Shown: positions 1 to 11,988 of the stretch, piece after piece | How positions within the stretch are numbered: position 1 is the first letter of the stretch | Layout of the letters: each line of letters opens with the position of its first letter | From: Casuarina equisetifolia | Lineage: Eukaryota; Streptophyta; Magnoliopsida; Fagales; Casuarinaceae | DNA: 64,000 nucleotides | Assembly: GCA_028551475.1 (NCBI GenBank) | Contig: CM052355.1 | Span: forward strand, 18,373,543 to 18,437,542 | Direction of reading: 5' to 3' | Made by a program: the position numbers and the translations under genes | Notes under the pieces: model-generated | What the model saw: the letters and a program-made list of their open reading frames with translations, nothing else | Told to the model about the DNA's origin: nothing | The model's database searches: none

Positions 1-3000
1 GTCATGTGGGCGGAGAAGCCATACACACTTCGTTAGAAACTATGTGAATCATGTTAAATCTTGGCGATCTCATCAATGCGCGCTTGGTGGTGTACTGTGT
101 GTCTGTTTTATGGGCTTTGCCTCCGGAGAATGACAGACACTTCGTTTATTTCGTTTATGTCATTACGACAAACTCTGTTCCTATTGTGGATTCCGTTGGC
201 CCCAATTTACCGGGTCATACTTAATTCCATAAGCTCAAACGGAAATTAATATTTAGTTTTCTTAATCAAATCAGAATTCTTATACGTGATTCCAAATATA
301 AGGATTCTAATCTTGTCACTTCATTTCTATTTTAACATCAAATCAAATTAAAAAGTTTGTTAAATTTAAGAATTAGTATCAAAGCGATAAAATCCAATCC
401 CATAATTCCATATTGAGTAAAGGCTGAATGAACAAATACTTTGGAGGAACACATCTACGGAAACAGATTAGTGAAGCCCTCAAACAGATTTTGCGAAACT
501 CGCTTATTACCTGCTTATAAATTTTAGGCTAAACCTCCCTACCTTAACAATAATGGAACAAGAAATTTTTGAATTGCAAGCCAATTTTTCACTTTTAATG
601 TTTGGAGTAAACATACTTATTAATTGTGCAGAAGATAAGAGTCTCACGTTATAAATTAAGATTTTTAAAATTAAATATAAATTAAAAGAGAATCCTTTTA
701 ATCCTTTAGTTAGTTTTTGTGTTGAATCTTCTGACCTTTTAACTTAATGTCAAAACCTAAGTTGAATCTATTATATCTCATGCGACCTTGAGTCCATTGA
801 TGCTACATGGCACAGTGAAGTGAAAAGGGGCCAAAGAAAAGGAACAAGTGATGGGGATCATCAGCATTTCTTTTTCAAAAAATGCTGTGTTTTGATCTGG
901 TCCTCCAAGTGGAGCTGTACTTTAGCTAAAAAGACACATTTAATAGCATGCTTTGCGCACCGCTGCACATGACCGGATTAGTGGAAAGATACTTTGCTCC
1001 AAAACGTGGCATATTTTCACACAAAATTGAACCTTGGAAGATACTTTTCAAACCTAACTTGGCGACAACATAGGTAATAGAGAAGTAAAAAAAAATTTTT
1101 AAAGACGGTCCGAAGGAACGCAGACCAAATCTGCTGCGTGACTTTCGGAACATGGGAAGCTAGAGCTGTTTCTGCATGCGCGGCCTGAGAACGGTGCGTA
1201 GATATGGAGCGGGAGAAGGAGATCACTTTCATGCCCTTTGCGTTATTTAATCCATTAAATTCCACAAGGTTGCCCCTAAGGGAGCATAAAGTAGTACGTT
1301 TTTCTTCTTTCGGCGAAGGCCGGTCAAATTGGTACCAGGGCTAAGTAATAAAGTAAAATAATGGTTAGAGACTGCCGGCCTCACATTCCAGCTTTAGTCA
1401 GTTTGAACGGTGCAAGATAAAAAGCGTTTTTGTATATTGGAAAAGTCATGCAATTGATACCGGAGTCTTACTAGCCATTTCCATGTCTCCCGCATTGCCT
1501 AACGAGCTCGGCGTTCATTAACCCATAATCAACAGCACTACTACAAGAACGGTAAGAGAACTTGGGCTGCTTCAGTCTCTTTTACTAGCCATCAAACAGA
1601 ACAGGTATCATTTACACCATACTGAAGCCTGATCTCACAAACCTGCTTGAACTGCCATTTTATGAGGAATTTTCATCTATTGATGTACTCATACCTAGCC
1701 AGTACAATCAGATACAGGAAAAGAGGGATAAAATACTAACGGCTTAATAACTAGTCACTACAAGTACAAACAGAACGTTCAGCCGAGGGGGGACGAGAGG
1801 GAAGCCTCACTCAGGGGTCCAGGCTATTGTGCACAGGCCGCCGCCTGCGAGGTTGAGAATAATCCTCAGACCACCACTGAGGAACTGGCTCTCGCACATT
1901 TACTTGTTTCCCTCCCATTTGCTGCTGCCGATGATTGTGTGAACTCTCCACACCTGCAAACTATCCAATGTAGTGCTGAGCTTAAATGGATATGCAATGG
2001 GAAGACCAATGCAAAAGAGCAATCTATTTCTACCTGAGTCGTGTGGTCTAGCAGCAACTCTGTGGTATTGACAGAGAAAGAAGAGGACAATAACCATCCT
2101 AAGCACCAACCGAACCTTCATGTTAATCCTTCTCCATACTCTTCCCTCCCAACTCTCTCTATATGCTGCAACTCTGCTGCATCCGTACTAGTTGTCCCTT
2201 TATCAAGAGGATAAGACTAGGAAAGGACCCACTATTGAAAAAATAACCAACAAAAGAAACACGCACTTATATTAGGTGAATCTAGCTAACGCGGAAATCT
2301 GAAAAGACAACTCCTTGGGCTATGGGTCAAACATGTAGATCGTTTCTTTTTGTTCTTTCTACCAGCATCAACTATCAAAAAGAAAAAAGCTACGTAGACA
2401 TCACCACATGGCCCACAATACTCGAGCCATTTTACATTGCAGAAAAACTGAAGACTAGGATAGGCTAGTCGGCCAGCCAATCATGTAAAGAAAGGTCATT
2501 TCAAAACTGCAGCTGTCATGTTCATCGAAACTTCTATGCATCTCTGCCTGGAACTTTTTCCGTGGCATCTCAATGGTACAGCACAATCATCTCCATGAAT
2601 TAGGCAGGCTTTGGTCATACCCAATATTTTTATCTACTACGTTTGGCTTCTCATGCCTGAGACGAATAAGCTATTCTTTCATGAAGAATGACTCAACATG
2701 CAACCACAACTGACCCAGTGGCTAATTCTAAAGGCACTGACACATTCAAACCACATACACCTTTCTATCTTCCCCAGTCAAGTCAATAATGTAATTCAAT
2801 CAATGGGTGGTTTCAGAAGGTTCCAAACATTGGCACAATGGTAATTAACTGAGACTCACTAGTTTAATTTGCCAAAAAAATGAGAAAGTTGCTTTTCTTA
2901 TGTAGTCAATATCAGAAGAAACATTCTCAGTATATGCAAATCACAACCATATAAGATTCATAGCTTCAGTGTCAAAGAGATTTCCTCAGCATTATATAAA

Positions 3001-3338
3001 GAAATATGTGCTCCATCTGATCAGAAAAAACAAACATAACAAAATCGGATTCTTATTTCATATTCATCTTCAAGAATGACAATTAATCATTGCTGCAATG
3101 TATGAGCTTCAAAAATGGAAAAATTCTCGTGAGTTATATCTCAAAGACGATGGGAGAAAAACATTAAATAAGATGAACTTTCTGATTGACTAGTGTCATA
3201 TAAACTTTTAAAAAAAGGGGGAGGAGGGAGATGTAGTCTCTTCCAATCCAGGGTCTGCTATATCACCCTTCCTAGAAGAAAAACAGAAGGGGACAGCTGG
3301 TTTGGCATTTGGCATTGGTAAGTAGTGATCATCATGTT
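1..3338. other. Intergenic, no gene recognised
   Basis: Only short open frames occur here. None resembles a family I know and none has a convincing exon/intron context. The right end probably carries the 3' UTR and polyadenylation region of the leftward ATP23 gene. No tRNA, array or element ends were seen. Confidence 0.5.
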
Positions 3339-5675
3339 TCACGGAGCTCGGTCAAAGGGCTGTGTATCGTTGTAACAAACATCCCAGACAGCTTCCATGG
3401 CATCCTTTGCAGCTGCTTCTGAACAGTAAGGATTAGCAATCACAGATTTCATGACTCTTCTTTTCACGCAGTCCTTCAAATTTCAAAATGAAAACCAACA
3501 AACAGGTTAATTACATGAAACAAAATGACTAAATTACCCTAGAGTAGAAAAAATGCTGCATATTCTGTGAAAAGGGGAAAAATTTACTGCCTGTGACGCA
3601 TGCCTCAACAATTTTAGGCTTTCCATGCACCATTATGAAAGTACTGATTTTCCTCGTCTAAAACACAATGGACTGCTCCAATTAGAGATGATTGCTTGGG
3701 CATTTCAAAAGCAACTATCACTAATAACATTACAAAAACTTAACAAACACACATGCACATAGACACAACATAAACAGAAACAGGCAATAAAGAGAGAATT
3801 ACTAGGAATGTACTTTTATGATCTTAAAAGTGTACCGACTACAAAATTAAGATGCTTTTTGCTTCTAAAGGTGCAGAATTAAGATCATTGCCCGGGAGGA
3901 AGAATTCCTTCTTATCTTCAAATTTCAGCTGCAATGCAGGTTATTTTCAACTAACCTACACTGTTTAACTTAAGATGACTCTTAACCATTTTCCTTAGTT
4001 TTTGGGAAAACTGGTTGCTTGCCAAGCAATATGAACAGGGAGCCATAATGAGAACTGCTGCAATGGTAGAGAAGGGGAATAAACTGCAAAATTCTACCTA
4101 TCCTACAAATATTTACCAGAGTCAAAGTCCATGAAGAAGATATGGGACGGAGAGTTGAATACAGGAGTCCCAATAGCTAATCCAGGTGCTTAGATTTTTT
4201 GGTCTAACCAATGTTTTCATTAGTTTCCCTGAGAAGAAATATAATGCATGCTAGAAAATATGGGACATGATTGACTTTGTGCAATCTGATAGGCATTCAA
4301 GCCTTTTATGTGAATCTTTAGCTGCAAAACAAAGATTGTAAGCATCCCATGTGGTTTAAATTTAGCATACTATACCCAGTCCCTTCTCCTTTGACAACTA
4401 ATGCATCCTTCACCTTAATTCTTGATCCTTTCATTTTTAATTCGTCATATCCAGATTCAAGAGACTTTATTTGTTTCTGAAACACCATACTCGCCAAACA
4501 CACAAATTTTTTTCTTCTCCTTGCTGCCAGCTGACAAATGTTTTGGTCTTTGCAGATATCAAAACTGAAAAGACTGCCGAATTGATGAAGAAAGACTACT
4601 GATTGTCATGATCTAGTATAGAGGCGAGAAGGGCAATGTAAGCATAGTTTATTTCTAAGATCTTATTTAAAATGAAACAAAAATCTCACTTGTTCATGGC
4701 CTCGTATCTTCATATAACCCCGCAGCAATTCCCGTTTGTAGTGGCAATCACCACTTAGATGACCAGCCCGTATCTGTTTCACAGAGGTAAAAGAATCTTA
4801 CTACTTCCATCAGAGGAAAATGAATTAAAGTCTAAAGGTTTCCATCACAATTGACACAAACCTCACTACAAGCATGGTGGGCACAATTAGCCCAGTCCAG
4901 GTTTGCGGCACGACAGTCATCGTAAGCATGAATTAGCTCATGTATCACCACTTGGTTGACCTCATCTTGAAGGGTCATGTGATTACTACAAACCATAATC
5001 TAACAACACATGAACACAAAACTATCAACAGAGATTCTTCATCATTACTAAAATTTGACACGTATAAAACATCGAAAAGACTGCATCGCAATAATGAAAG
5101 CTTTACTTACAGGCTTGCATACCAATCTTACAAAAGAGCGAAAATACGAGCCAATTTGTCAAGCACTACGTATGTTGGGTCTATGGATTTCAAACTTCGA
5201 TGTTCCTAAAACAGAACAATCTAGGACTGGTACCCAACTTCATTGAAGTACAAAAAGTCCAATTATAATCGCTTACCCCTTCACCGCGAACGTAACCGCC
5301 GCTGATCAGCTTGTTGCAATGAACGGCCTTGATGAAGTTGTCCCCAATCGCACACCCAGCCTTCTCCAAATGCTCCTTCAGAAACTTCACCATCGGGCCT
5401 GTCACAACAAAATCCAAGAAACAAATTAAGTCTGTGGAATAGATATTTCCCGTTCGACTGTCCGAAAATCAGTAGGAAAAGAAAAGAAACGCAATTGAGT
5501 GAGCAATGAAAGCCTAAAATCCTAAAACCCTAAACCCTAATGAGTAAAGAGTTTTTGAACTACTCCGGAGACTCCGCCGGATCATGTCTTGACATTCCTC
5601 TATAGACTTGCCAACGGAGACGGCGGAGGTGGATCCGGCTTCAAATCCGGATTCTCGGGGGGGCTCCTCTTCCAT
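3339..5675 (-). CDS. ATP23: Mitochondrial inner membrane protease ATP23 homolog (peptidase M76)
   Basis: Five exons read right to left: 5675-5564, 5398-5277, 4999-4862, 4773-4690 and 3473-3339, joined by GT-AG introns, giving 196 aa, close to the length of plant ATP23 proteins. The zinc-metalloprotease signature HELIH lies at residues 98-102 and is followed by a Cys/His-rich segment (NCAHHACSEIRAGHLSGDC) and the family's C-terminal tail ending PFDRAP. In yeast, ATP23 sits in the mitochondrial intermembrane space, processes Atp6 and helps assemble the F0 sector of ATP synthase. That role is known from the family and is inferred here. There is no long presequence, as expected for intermembrane-space import through cysteines. 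The start at 5675 is the first ATG in frame with the conserved EECQDMIRRSLR segment. The nearest gene upstream is the AGP on the other strand, about 1.3 kb away. Confidence 0.93.
5523..5540. promoter_or_regulatory. Telo-box-like tandem motif in ATP23 intron 1
   Basis: The + strand carries taaaaccctaaaccctaa, two overlapping plant telo-box cores (AAACCCTAA), about 25 bases inside intron 1 of ATP23. Such motifs are common near the 5' ends of plant housekeeping genes. A regulatory role here is inferred. Confidence 0.45.
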
Positions 5676-5837
5676 TTCTGTGTCAGCCGATGACCTTGGA
5701 ACGGCAGGTTCGGGTGGAAAACGCTAGGCCGGGGTGGGATTAGGCTGGGAACGACTGCCTTCGCGACAGTATTGACAGGTTAAACGGCAGAAACTTTACT
5801 TGCCGTTTTTCCTGGTGTGCAAGTTGAATTTGCGAAC

Positions 5838-6470
5838 CTAATCAAACAAAAGTTTTAGTTGGGTCTTGTGTCATCCAATAATGGCTAACCATAAGTTGAG
5901 TTCGAGTTGTTAATTTTTTATTTAAATCATTAAATAAAATTTTAATTAAGTCAAATTTAACTTACATATCATAAATATGGTAAGTAAAATATTTATTGTT
6001 AATCCTATCAGTATAATTTTAAAAGTCATTATTTTTAACATAATCAAACAAAAGTTTAGTTGATTAATGTGTCATCAAATAATGGCTAACCATAAGTTAA
6101 GTTTGAGTTGTTACATTTTAGTTTAAGTCACTAAACAAAAGTTTAGTTAAGTCAAATTCAACTTACACATAAGGAAAATGATAAATATAGAGTTTGTCAT
6201 TAACCTTATCTATATTATCTCAAAGGCAACCGTTCCCAACCTAATCAAACAAAAGTTTAATTGAGTCATGTGTCATCAAATAATGGCTAACCATAAGATG
6301 AGTTTGAGTTTTTATTTTTAGTTTAAGTTACCAAAGGAAAGTTTAGTTGAGTATTGTGTCATCAAAAAAAATTCAAAACTTAACTAAACTAAACTTGCTT
6401 TTTTTTTTAATTATTTTTTACAACAATAGGATTCAACTAAACTTTTATTTGAGGACTTAAACTGAAAAAT
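5838..6470. repeat. Tandem repeat array, about 201-bp unit, roughly three copies
   Basis: The motif AATCAAACAAAAGTTT recurs at 5840, 6042 and 6243. Each copy is followed by the same TGTGTCATC-AATAATGGCTAACCATAAG block, then a second AAAGTTTAGTTAAGTC-type block. Copies are about 201-202 bp apart and diverged by small substitutions, and the third copy degenerates after about 6365. Inverted forms of the core (ACTAAACTTTTATTT) appear at about 6437. The array is AT-rich and non-coding and lies between ATP23 and the AGP gene. Confidence 0.75.
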
Positions 6471-6850
6471 AATAATCCATCCCAAACACATCCTCAAATT
6501 AATAAAAAATGTAATTGAGAAAATTTAAACTCAAAATACTTATTTTATAAAATCTTCCACGCCAACATGAATTGGCTAACACAAGTTTAGAAGTTTATCA
6601 AACATTTAAAAGAAAAAGAAAGGGAATTTTGCTTCTCATGTATTGCATTTACAACTGGTGTGGCTAATTTGGCGAGAAACAAAAGACTCGGGGCCAATTA
6701 TCAGAAAGCCACGAAACACCCTCCTCCCTCTCCCGTCCGTTGTCCTATAACCGAAAAAACGAACAAACTCAACCGAAAACGACAGCCAAAACCTGCCTCT
6801 CTCTTCCTCTCCGCCATACATTTCCCTACCATCCCTCCCACCCCTCTCCC

Positions 6851-6857
6851 TATATAT
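6851..6857 (+). promoter_or_regulatory. TATA box of the AGP gene
   Basis: TATATAT lies in a CT-rich promoter, 113 bases upstream of the AGP start codon. The spacing suits a 5' UTR of about 80 nt. A second TATATAT at about 6907 is closer to the ATG and is less likely. Confidence 0.55.
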
Positions 6858-6969
6858 TCCCTTCCAAACTCCACTCTCTTCCTCATTCTATGCTGCAGTG
6901 TTTCTCTATATATCTTAGAGAAGTACTGCAATCTCTAGAATCCCAAGGATACCTCAAATAACACCTACC

Positions 6970-7455
6970 ATGGCCCGTCAACTTTTTGTTTTGGCTCTTC
7001 TTTTTGTTGCCATTGCTGGGGCGGCAGCCGCCGACGCTACAGCTCCTACCACCACCCCTACCGCCGCCCCCACGCCAAAGACCCCTCCCACCCCTCCATC
7101 ATCACCACCGCCAACCCCGGCCCCCAAGCCCTCTGCCCAAGCCCCTAATGCATCTTCCCCACCGCCAAAACCCGCAGCACCCACCCCCAAGGCCTCCACT
7201 CCTGTGCCTGCAGCTTCCCCTCCCACCACCAACTCCACTACCCCCCCGGCCAGCCCACCTCAGGCCTCATCTTCCCCCCCACCCGAGGCCTCATCTCCTC
7301 CTTCACCCGGGACCGAGTCTCCCACCGAAGGACCCGCCGCTGGGCCCGCCAGTGATGATTCTCCAGCAGCTGCACCCGAAGGCAGTGGTGCCACCGCTCT
7401 CAAGGTCTCCACCGCCGCTGGTGCTGCGTTCCTTGCTGCCTTCTTTGTCTTCTAA
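6970..7455 (+). CDS. Classical arabinogalactan protein, GPI-anchored
   Basis: A single-exon frame of 161 aa. Residues 1-21 form a signal peptide (MARQLFVLALLFVAIAGAAA). Residues of about 22-135 are almost entirely Pro, Ala, Ser and Thr with AP, SP, TP and PPP motifs, the substrate for prolyl hydroxylation and arabinogalactan addition. The C-terminus has a small-residue cleavage region (EGSGA) and a hydrophobic tail ending FLAAFFVF, typical of a GPI-anchor signal. This fits a classical AGP carried on the outer face of the plasma membrane or in the wall. The start follows an ACCATGG context. Because of the composition bias, the same DNA is open in other frames. Those are shadows. Confidence 0.92.
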   Translation: MARQLFVLALLFVAIAGAAAADATAPTTTPTAAPTPKTPPTPPSSPPPTPAPKPSAQAPNASSPPPKPAAPTPKASTPVPAASPPTTNSTTPPASPPQASSSPPPEASSPPSPGTESPTEGPAAGPASDDSPAAAPEGSGATALKVSTAAGAAFLAAFFVF

Positions 7456-9260
7456 ACTGGCGAAGAACAAGTTCGAGATGTTGTTTATCCAGTCATTCTT
7501 TGCGCCGGGCATGTGCTACATGTTACGTTTCTCCATATGATCGATAAATCTGTGTATTAGAATTTTTTAATACGGGGAAGCCATTTATTTATTAGGGGAC
7601 TATGTTTGCTTATTCATTGAATAATTTTTTGATTTGTATGTGTAATTTATTTTTTGGGGTTAGAAATATTCTGAAAGGAGCGGAGGATCATTTTCAATAA
7701 TCTTATTTATTTGTTCCACATACTTCTAATTGCTTATGTCTTTAGATTTGTGAGCTCGTAATCAACTTTTTTAGTAACATTATATATATATATATACTCA
7801 CAACTTAATAATGTGAAACATAATATTTATATCCTAATAAATTTTCTTATTATAGTGATCCAATAAAATTATTTCACGATATTACCTTTTACAAAAGTTT
7901 TAATCTTACCTATAGTCATAAGAGTATTAAGAGATAATTTAAACTCTAATATTCTATGAAAAGTTATTTTTACCTTAAAAATTTAATTTGTAAAATAAGA
8001 GAACACACACGTATCAAACCAAACACATGCGCGGAGGAAAGGAACTATTCCTTAGCAACTTGGTCAACTAATAACGAGGTTTGTTCCGCAGATTACTGGG
8101 AACATCAAATAAAAAAGGGTTACATTTTACCAAACATGCATTACTGCAACACTAACCAATGGCTTTCGGCCTGGCGAGCACTGAATCATGCGGTGAATAT
8201 TTAAATTTAGAACACCTTATATCAACGAAATACTGTTGGTCATGTCTTCTAACTTAATCAAACATTAAGGTAGCACCGAACACCGATAAGCATGTCCTGT
8301 TATACCGGCCCTCACTTCTTTTAACGAGCTTGAAATGATGAAACAGCTATCCGGGAATCTAAGTAGGTTGGCTTTTGTCGCCTCTGATTTGACCATTGCT
8401 GAAGCAAAACGAGAGGGCAATTCGCCAAACGACCTCTTTTTTACCTTCTGCTCCTCATGCATGGAACAATAATTAGAAAGAGACAGAGCGAGATGGTGCA
8501 CATAAACTAGTCAACCGTGACCAGTAGCTGCAATGAGTGAATGTTTTCTGACATGAGGGGCGTTAATTAGTCAATTATAGATCTGAGGCTCGTGTGGTTG
8601 TAAAGTTATTTACCCTTTACAGGTGATTGCGGATTGACAGGAAAAAGGGTGGCACCAGGGGCTGCAGTTCTGGCTGTAGGCCAATAATCGATTTCTCTGT
8701 TTGCACAGACTCTATTAATTCAATTTTCATTGCAACGAAGACCTTCTATTCTCATCTTTTTTCTTCAGGGCTATTGGCAGAATGGGAAATTGTAGCCACA
8801 TGATCGGGTATGAGATTAGATCCCCATCCTCTTATACCATGTTATTGAAATTTTACCAGTTCTAAGTGCAATACTAGTTTTCTGTTTCCCACAAAATTGT
8901 CATTTTAGAAAACATGGACCTTGGCCACAGTTGGAAGCCACAGTTGTCTTGGAGAAGGACAGGCACCTCATTCAGAAGCAGGCGTTGTCTAAGATCTCGA
9001 TTCCATATTTGACACTGTAGATGCATAGGTGCCTGTCCACTTACCCAGAAAGGAAAACATCTACGTTTCGCAGAAGGTTTCTAATGGTTACTGCAAGAAG
9101 TTGTAAATAGTTTCTTACTTCTCAAGCAGTAAACTACGTAACTGGAAGACTACAAATATGTAGTACTGCTGGCAATCAAGAGATTAATATTCTTCTCGTC
9201 CCTTGTGATTGCGTCCCCGCAGTTACATTAAGCTAATAGTTAAAGGTTCTGCGTGCTATG
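7456..9260. other. Intergenic between AGP and pectate lyase
   Basis: The left end is the probable AGP 3' UTR. A short (TA)n run lies at about 7781-7796. The rest is AT-rich with only short unrecognised frames. The right end probably holds the 3' UTR of the leftward pectate lyase gene. Confidence 0.5.
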
Positions 9261-10699
9261 TCAGCAGTGTGAACCCTTCCTACAATTAAGTGCACCAGCA
9301 GTCATTGTAATTGAGCCCACAAGAGAGGATGGCCTCGCACTCAGGCTGTACGCCCTGGCATAGCTAGAAGATGCACCTGCACCCGACTGCCGGAAGTAGG
9401 CACCGTTCAGCAACAAATCCCCCTCCGACCTCCAGTTCCAATGCCTCCATTCACTCTCTGGAGCATCCTCATGCTTGGTCACCTCTTTCTTAAACCTCTC
9501 ATTGGGTGCAAGAAACCTATTGCCCTGGCTGTAGATTGTTGGCGAAGCACTTCCTCCAATGGCGTACATTTCCCAGTGAGTGTAATCATTGTTCACCACG
9601 TGAAAATACCCGTGTCTACACCTGTAAAATGGCAAACAAGTTAGAACTCAAAACAATTGTACTATCCTTGATGCACATAAGGATTTTCATCTACGTTAAG
9701 GTTGAATTTACATGAGCAAAGATAAAGATACCTCATTTTTTAACTGTGAATATTACATACCTCGGCATTCTTTGTACTAGCCCTTCTCCAAAATGATTAA
9801 AAGCAACAGTAACTTGCATATCCTTGTCTTGTGTGTACGAGTCACTGTGGCCCAAAAGCATGACCTTATCATGATGAGTCATGTAGTTGTTGGAGATGGT
9901 GATGGCGGTGGATCCATGGACAGCGTCAATGAGACCGTCGTGACAGTTAGACAGAGAGCAATGGTCGACCCATACATGCTTCCCTTCAAAGATGGACACC
10001 CCGTCACCGTCCGATCTGGTCCACCAGCCAGAGTGACGAGGGGAGTCTCTTATATCTCCGTTGCCTGTTTGCTTGCAATCATGGATGTTGATGCCATGGA
10101 TGATAATGTTAGTCACATAATGTATGGTAATGCAACCCCCTCCTGCAATGTGGACACTGGCACCCCTCCCATCAATGGTCTTGAACGAGTTCATCACTAG
10201 CTCTTGCTTCAGCGTGATAACCATGTCTCTTTTGAAAATAATCCACAGGGGCTCGTCTTGTATAACGGCATGTCGTAGAGTACCAGGCTTGGGGTTCACG
10301 GGGTCATCGTCACCGGAGTCAGTGACCACATAGATGCGCCCATTCCTTCCTCCAATCGCATGCTTCCCGAACCCAATGGCACAATCAGCTAACCTTTGGC
10401 GGTTCTGTTCCCAGTTTGGGTCGCAACGCCAGCAATCGTCAATGGGGTTGCCGGTTCCACACGACAGATAGCCCAAGTTCCTCCTGGAGGCATTGATGCT
10501 CCTGGGAAACAAAAAAGTGATACGTGTTAAGCATGCAGAAAGCTTGTAACGTATGAAATCAACATATTCAATGTAAACTGGATTTTTACCTATGTACATC
10601 TTGTACAACAAGATCAGGGTCTTGCACTGCTGACGACGAAACAAGACTTGAAGATAGAATAAAGATGGAAATAGGAAGCAAAAGAGGAAGATAAGCCAT
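9261..10699 (-). CDS. Secreted pectate lyase (polysaccharide lyase family 1)
   Basis: Three exons, 10699-10590, 10501-9761 and 9621-9261, give 403 aa, the usual length for plant pectate lyases. Residues 1 to about 24 are a signal peptide. A Cys-rich N-terminal stretch ([17 protein letters not shown], from residue 51) precedes the beta-helix domain. Hallmarks include the Ca-site region SDGDGVSIF (about 200-208), [10 protein letters not shown] (about 214-223), the helix core LLGHSDSY, and RMPRCRHG (about 281-288), which spans the exon 2/3 junction and carries the catalytic arginine. The enzyme cleaves de-esterified homogalacturonan by beta-elimination in the cell wall. No key residue is visibly lost. 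It stands alone between the AGP and tRNA loci. Confidence 0.95.
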
Positions 10700-10772
10700 T
10701 TTTTTCCTGGTCTTTGGAAGAAGTGGGAAGGGAACTTAGAGCGCAGTGAGAGGATGTTGCAGACTTTGTGGG

Positions 10773-10780
10773 TTATAAAG
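10773..10780 (-). promoter_or_regulatory. TATA box of the pectate lyase gene
   Basis: On the minus strand this reads CTTTATAA, 74 bases upstream of the start codon. That is close but workable for a short 5' UTR. The call rests on position and sequence only. Confidence 0.45.
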
Positions 10781-11184
10781 CATCAAAAAGCCGGGAGTAG
10801 AGGCGTGATTAAACATAGAATGTAGGGTCCTCATTATCGTAATTTCAGGATCTTTTTTAATATTCTTCTTTTCCTCTGAAAATCCGGCAGTTTGAAGCCG
10901 TTAATCAGAATCCTGAGAAATTCTAACCCTCTGAGGTCAAATTTCTTGACTTTGGTTTGGATCGGCAAGCAAAGTGTTTCCTTATCTTTTTTTCTCCTTC
11001 CACACTCCCCACCAGTTCCCACCAGTTGAGCACTTCTGGGTGGCTGGCTTCGAGCTTTTTTGGTGTAATTATTCAGCGTCATTGGGTTTTGCCTCAAGCC
11101 TCGGCAAATTAACCGAATGTTCGTCAATTATGATTTGTCCCTGGAACATAGGTTATTGAGTACCCAAATATAATTCCTGTATAA

Positions 11185-11216
11185 TAACCATAACCATAAC
11201 CATAACCATAACCATA
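11185..11216. repeat. (ACCATA)n hexamer microsatellite
   Basis: About five consecutive copies of ACCATA/CATAAC. It is non-coding. Confidence 0.85.
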
Positions 11217-11964
11217 TCTACATGTTATGGGTTCATGCCATCGTGGAACCCAATTATTGTAAACAATTTCCCGGAAATAATAGGTCTGTGCTATCAGATT
11301 GTTTGGTGAATTTATACTCAGATTATACACATGAGGTTGATACAAATATTTAGTGTACTAGTCTAGTTTCAATATTATAACATCATGTTGATATGCATAC
11401 TATGATTTGGATAAAGGGACCTAAACTTACCAAAGATAAGTTGCTTGAATAAAATTCATTCCTATTTCAAGGTGACTCATTTCTATTAGTGTTGCATGCC
11501 TTAGACATTACCTTCACAACTTGCCACTAAAAAATGAGAAAAGCCTAAATTTCTTGAGAATCCGTACCAAAAACAAATAAAATTGAGCTTCTCTTTTACA
11601 TATACATTACTTTATCTTTTTGGAACAGATTAAGCTTCCGAATCCCTTTCGGACTTTGCGGCCTTTCAGAGACATGAAAACCGGTATAAGTTCATCACGT
11701 TCCAATATCAAAGCCATGGCTCTCGGGTTCTTCGACAATGAAATTAACCCGGTGTGCAAGGTCGCATTGTATACAGGACTTACTTTTCGAAAACATATGT
11801 TTTTTCCCACTGACTGCGGACAAGAAATGACATCGTCGTGATCCATGGTCAGGTTTCCTTTAGTTCCCCTATTTACTTTTACTTCCCCCCGCACATGATT
11901 CCCTCGTTAGATGGTCAAAGATATGGTCGTCAATTAGGTTTGGTTGGGTTGAGAAGTGGGAAAT

Positions 11965-11988
11965 TCTCTCTCTCTCTCTCTCTCTCTA
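11965..11988. repeat. (CT)n microsatellite
   Basis: About twelve uninterrupted CT units in intergenic DNA. Confidence 0.85.

Noticed and set aside
6986-7540. A 184-codon Pro/Leu-rich frame overlapping the AGP gene
   Set aside because: It is a shifted frame of the low-complexity AGP coding DNA, without a signal peptide plus GPI layout. The frame from 6970 has both.
9793-10200. A 135-codon plus-strand frame
   Set aside because: Antisense to pectate lyase exon 2, which carries the family motifs on the minus strand.
11620-11841. Possible small gene on the plus strand with an antisense mirror
   Set aside because: No recognisable domain, no splice or promoter signal, and both strands are equally open, which suggests chance.
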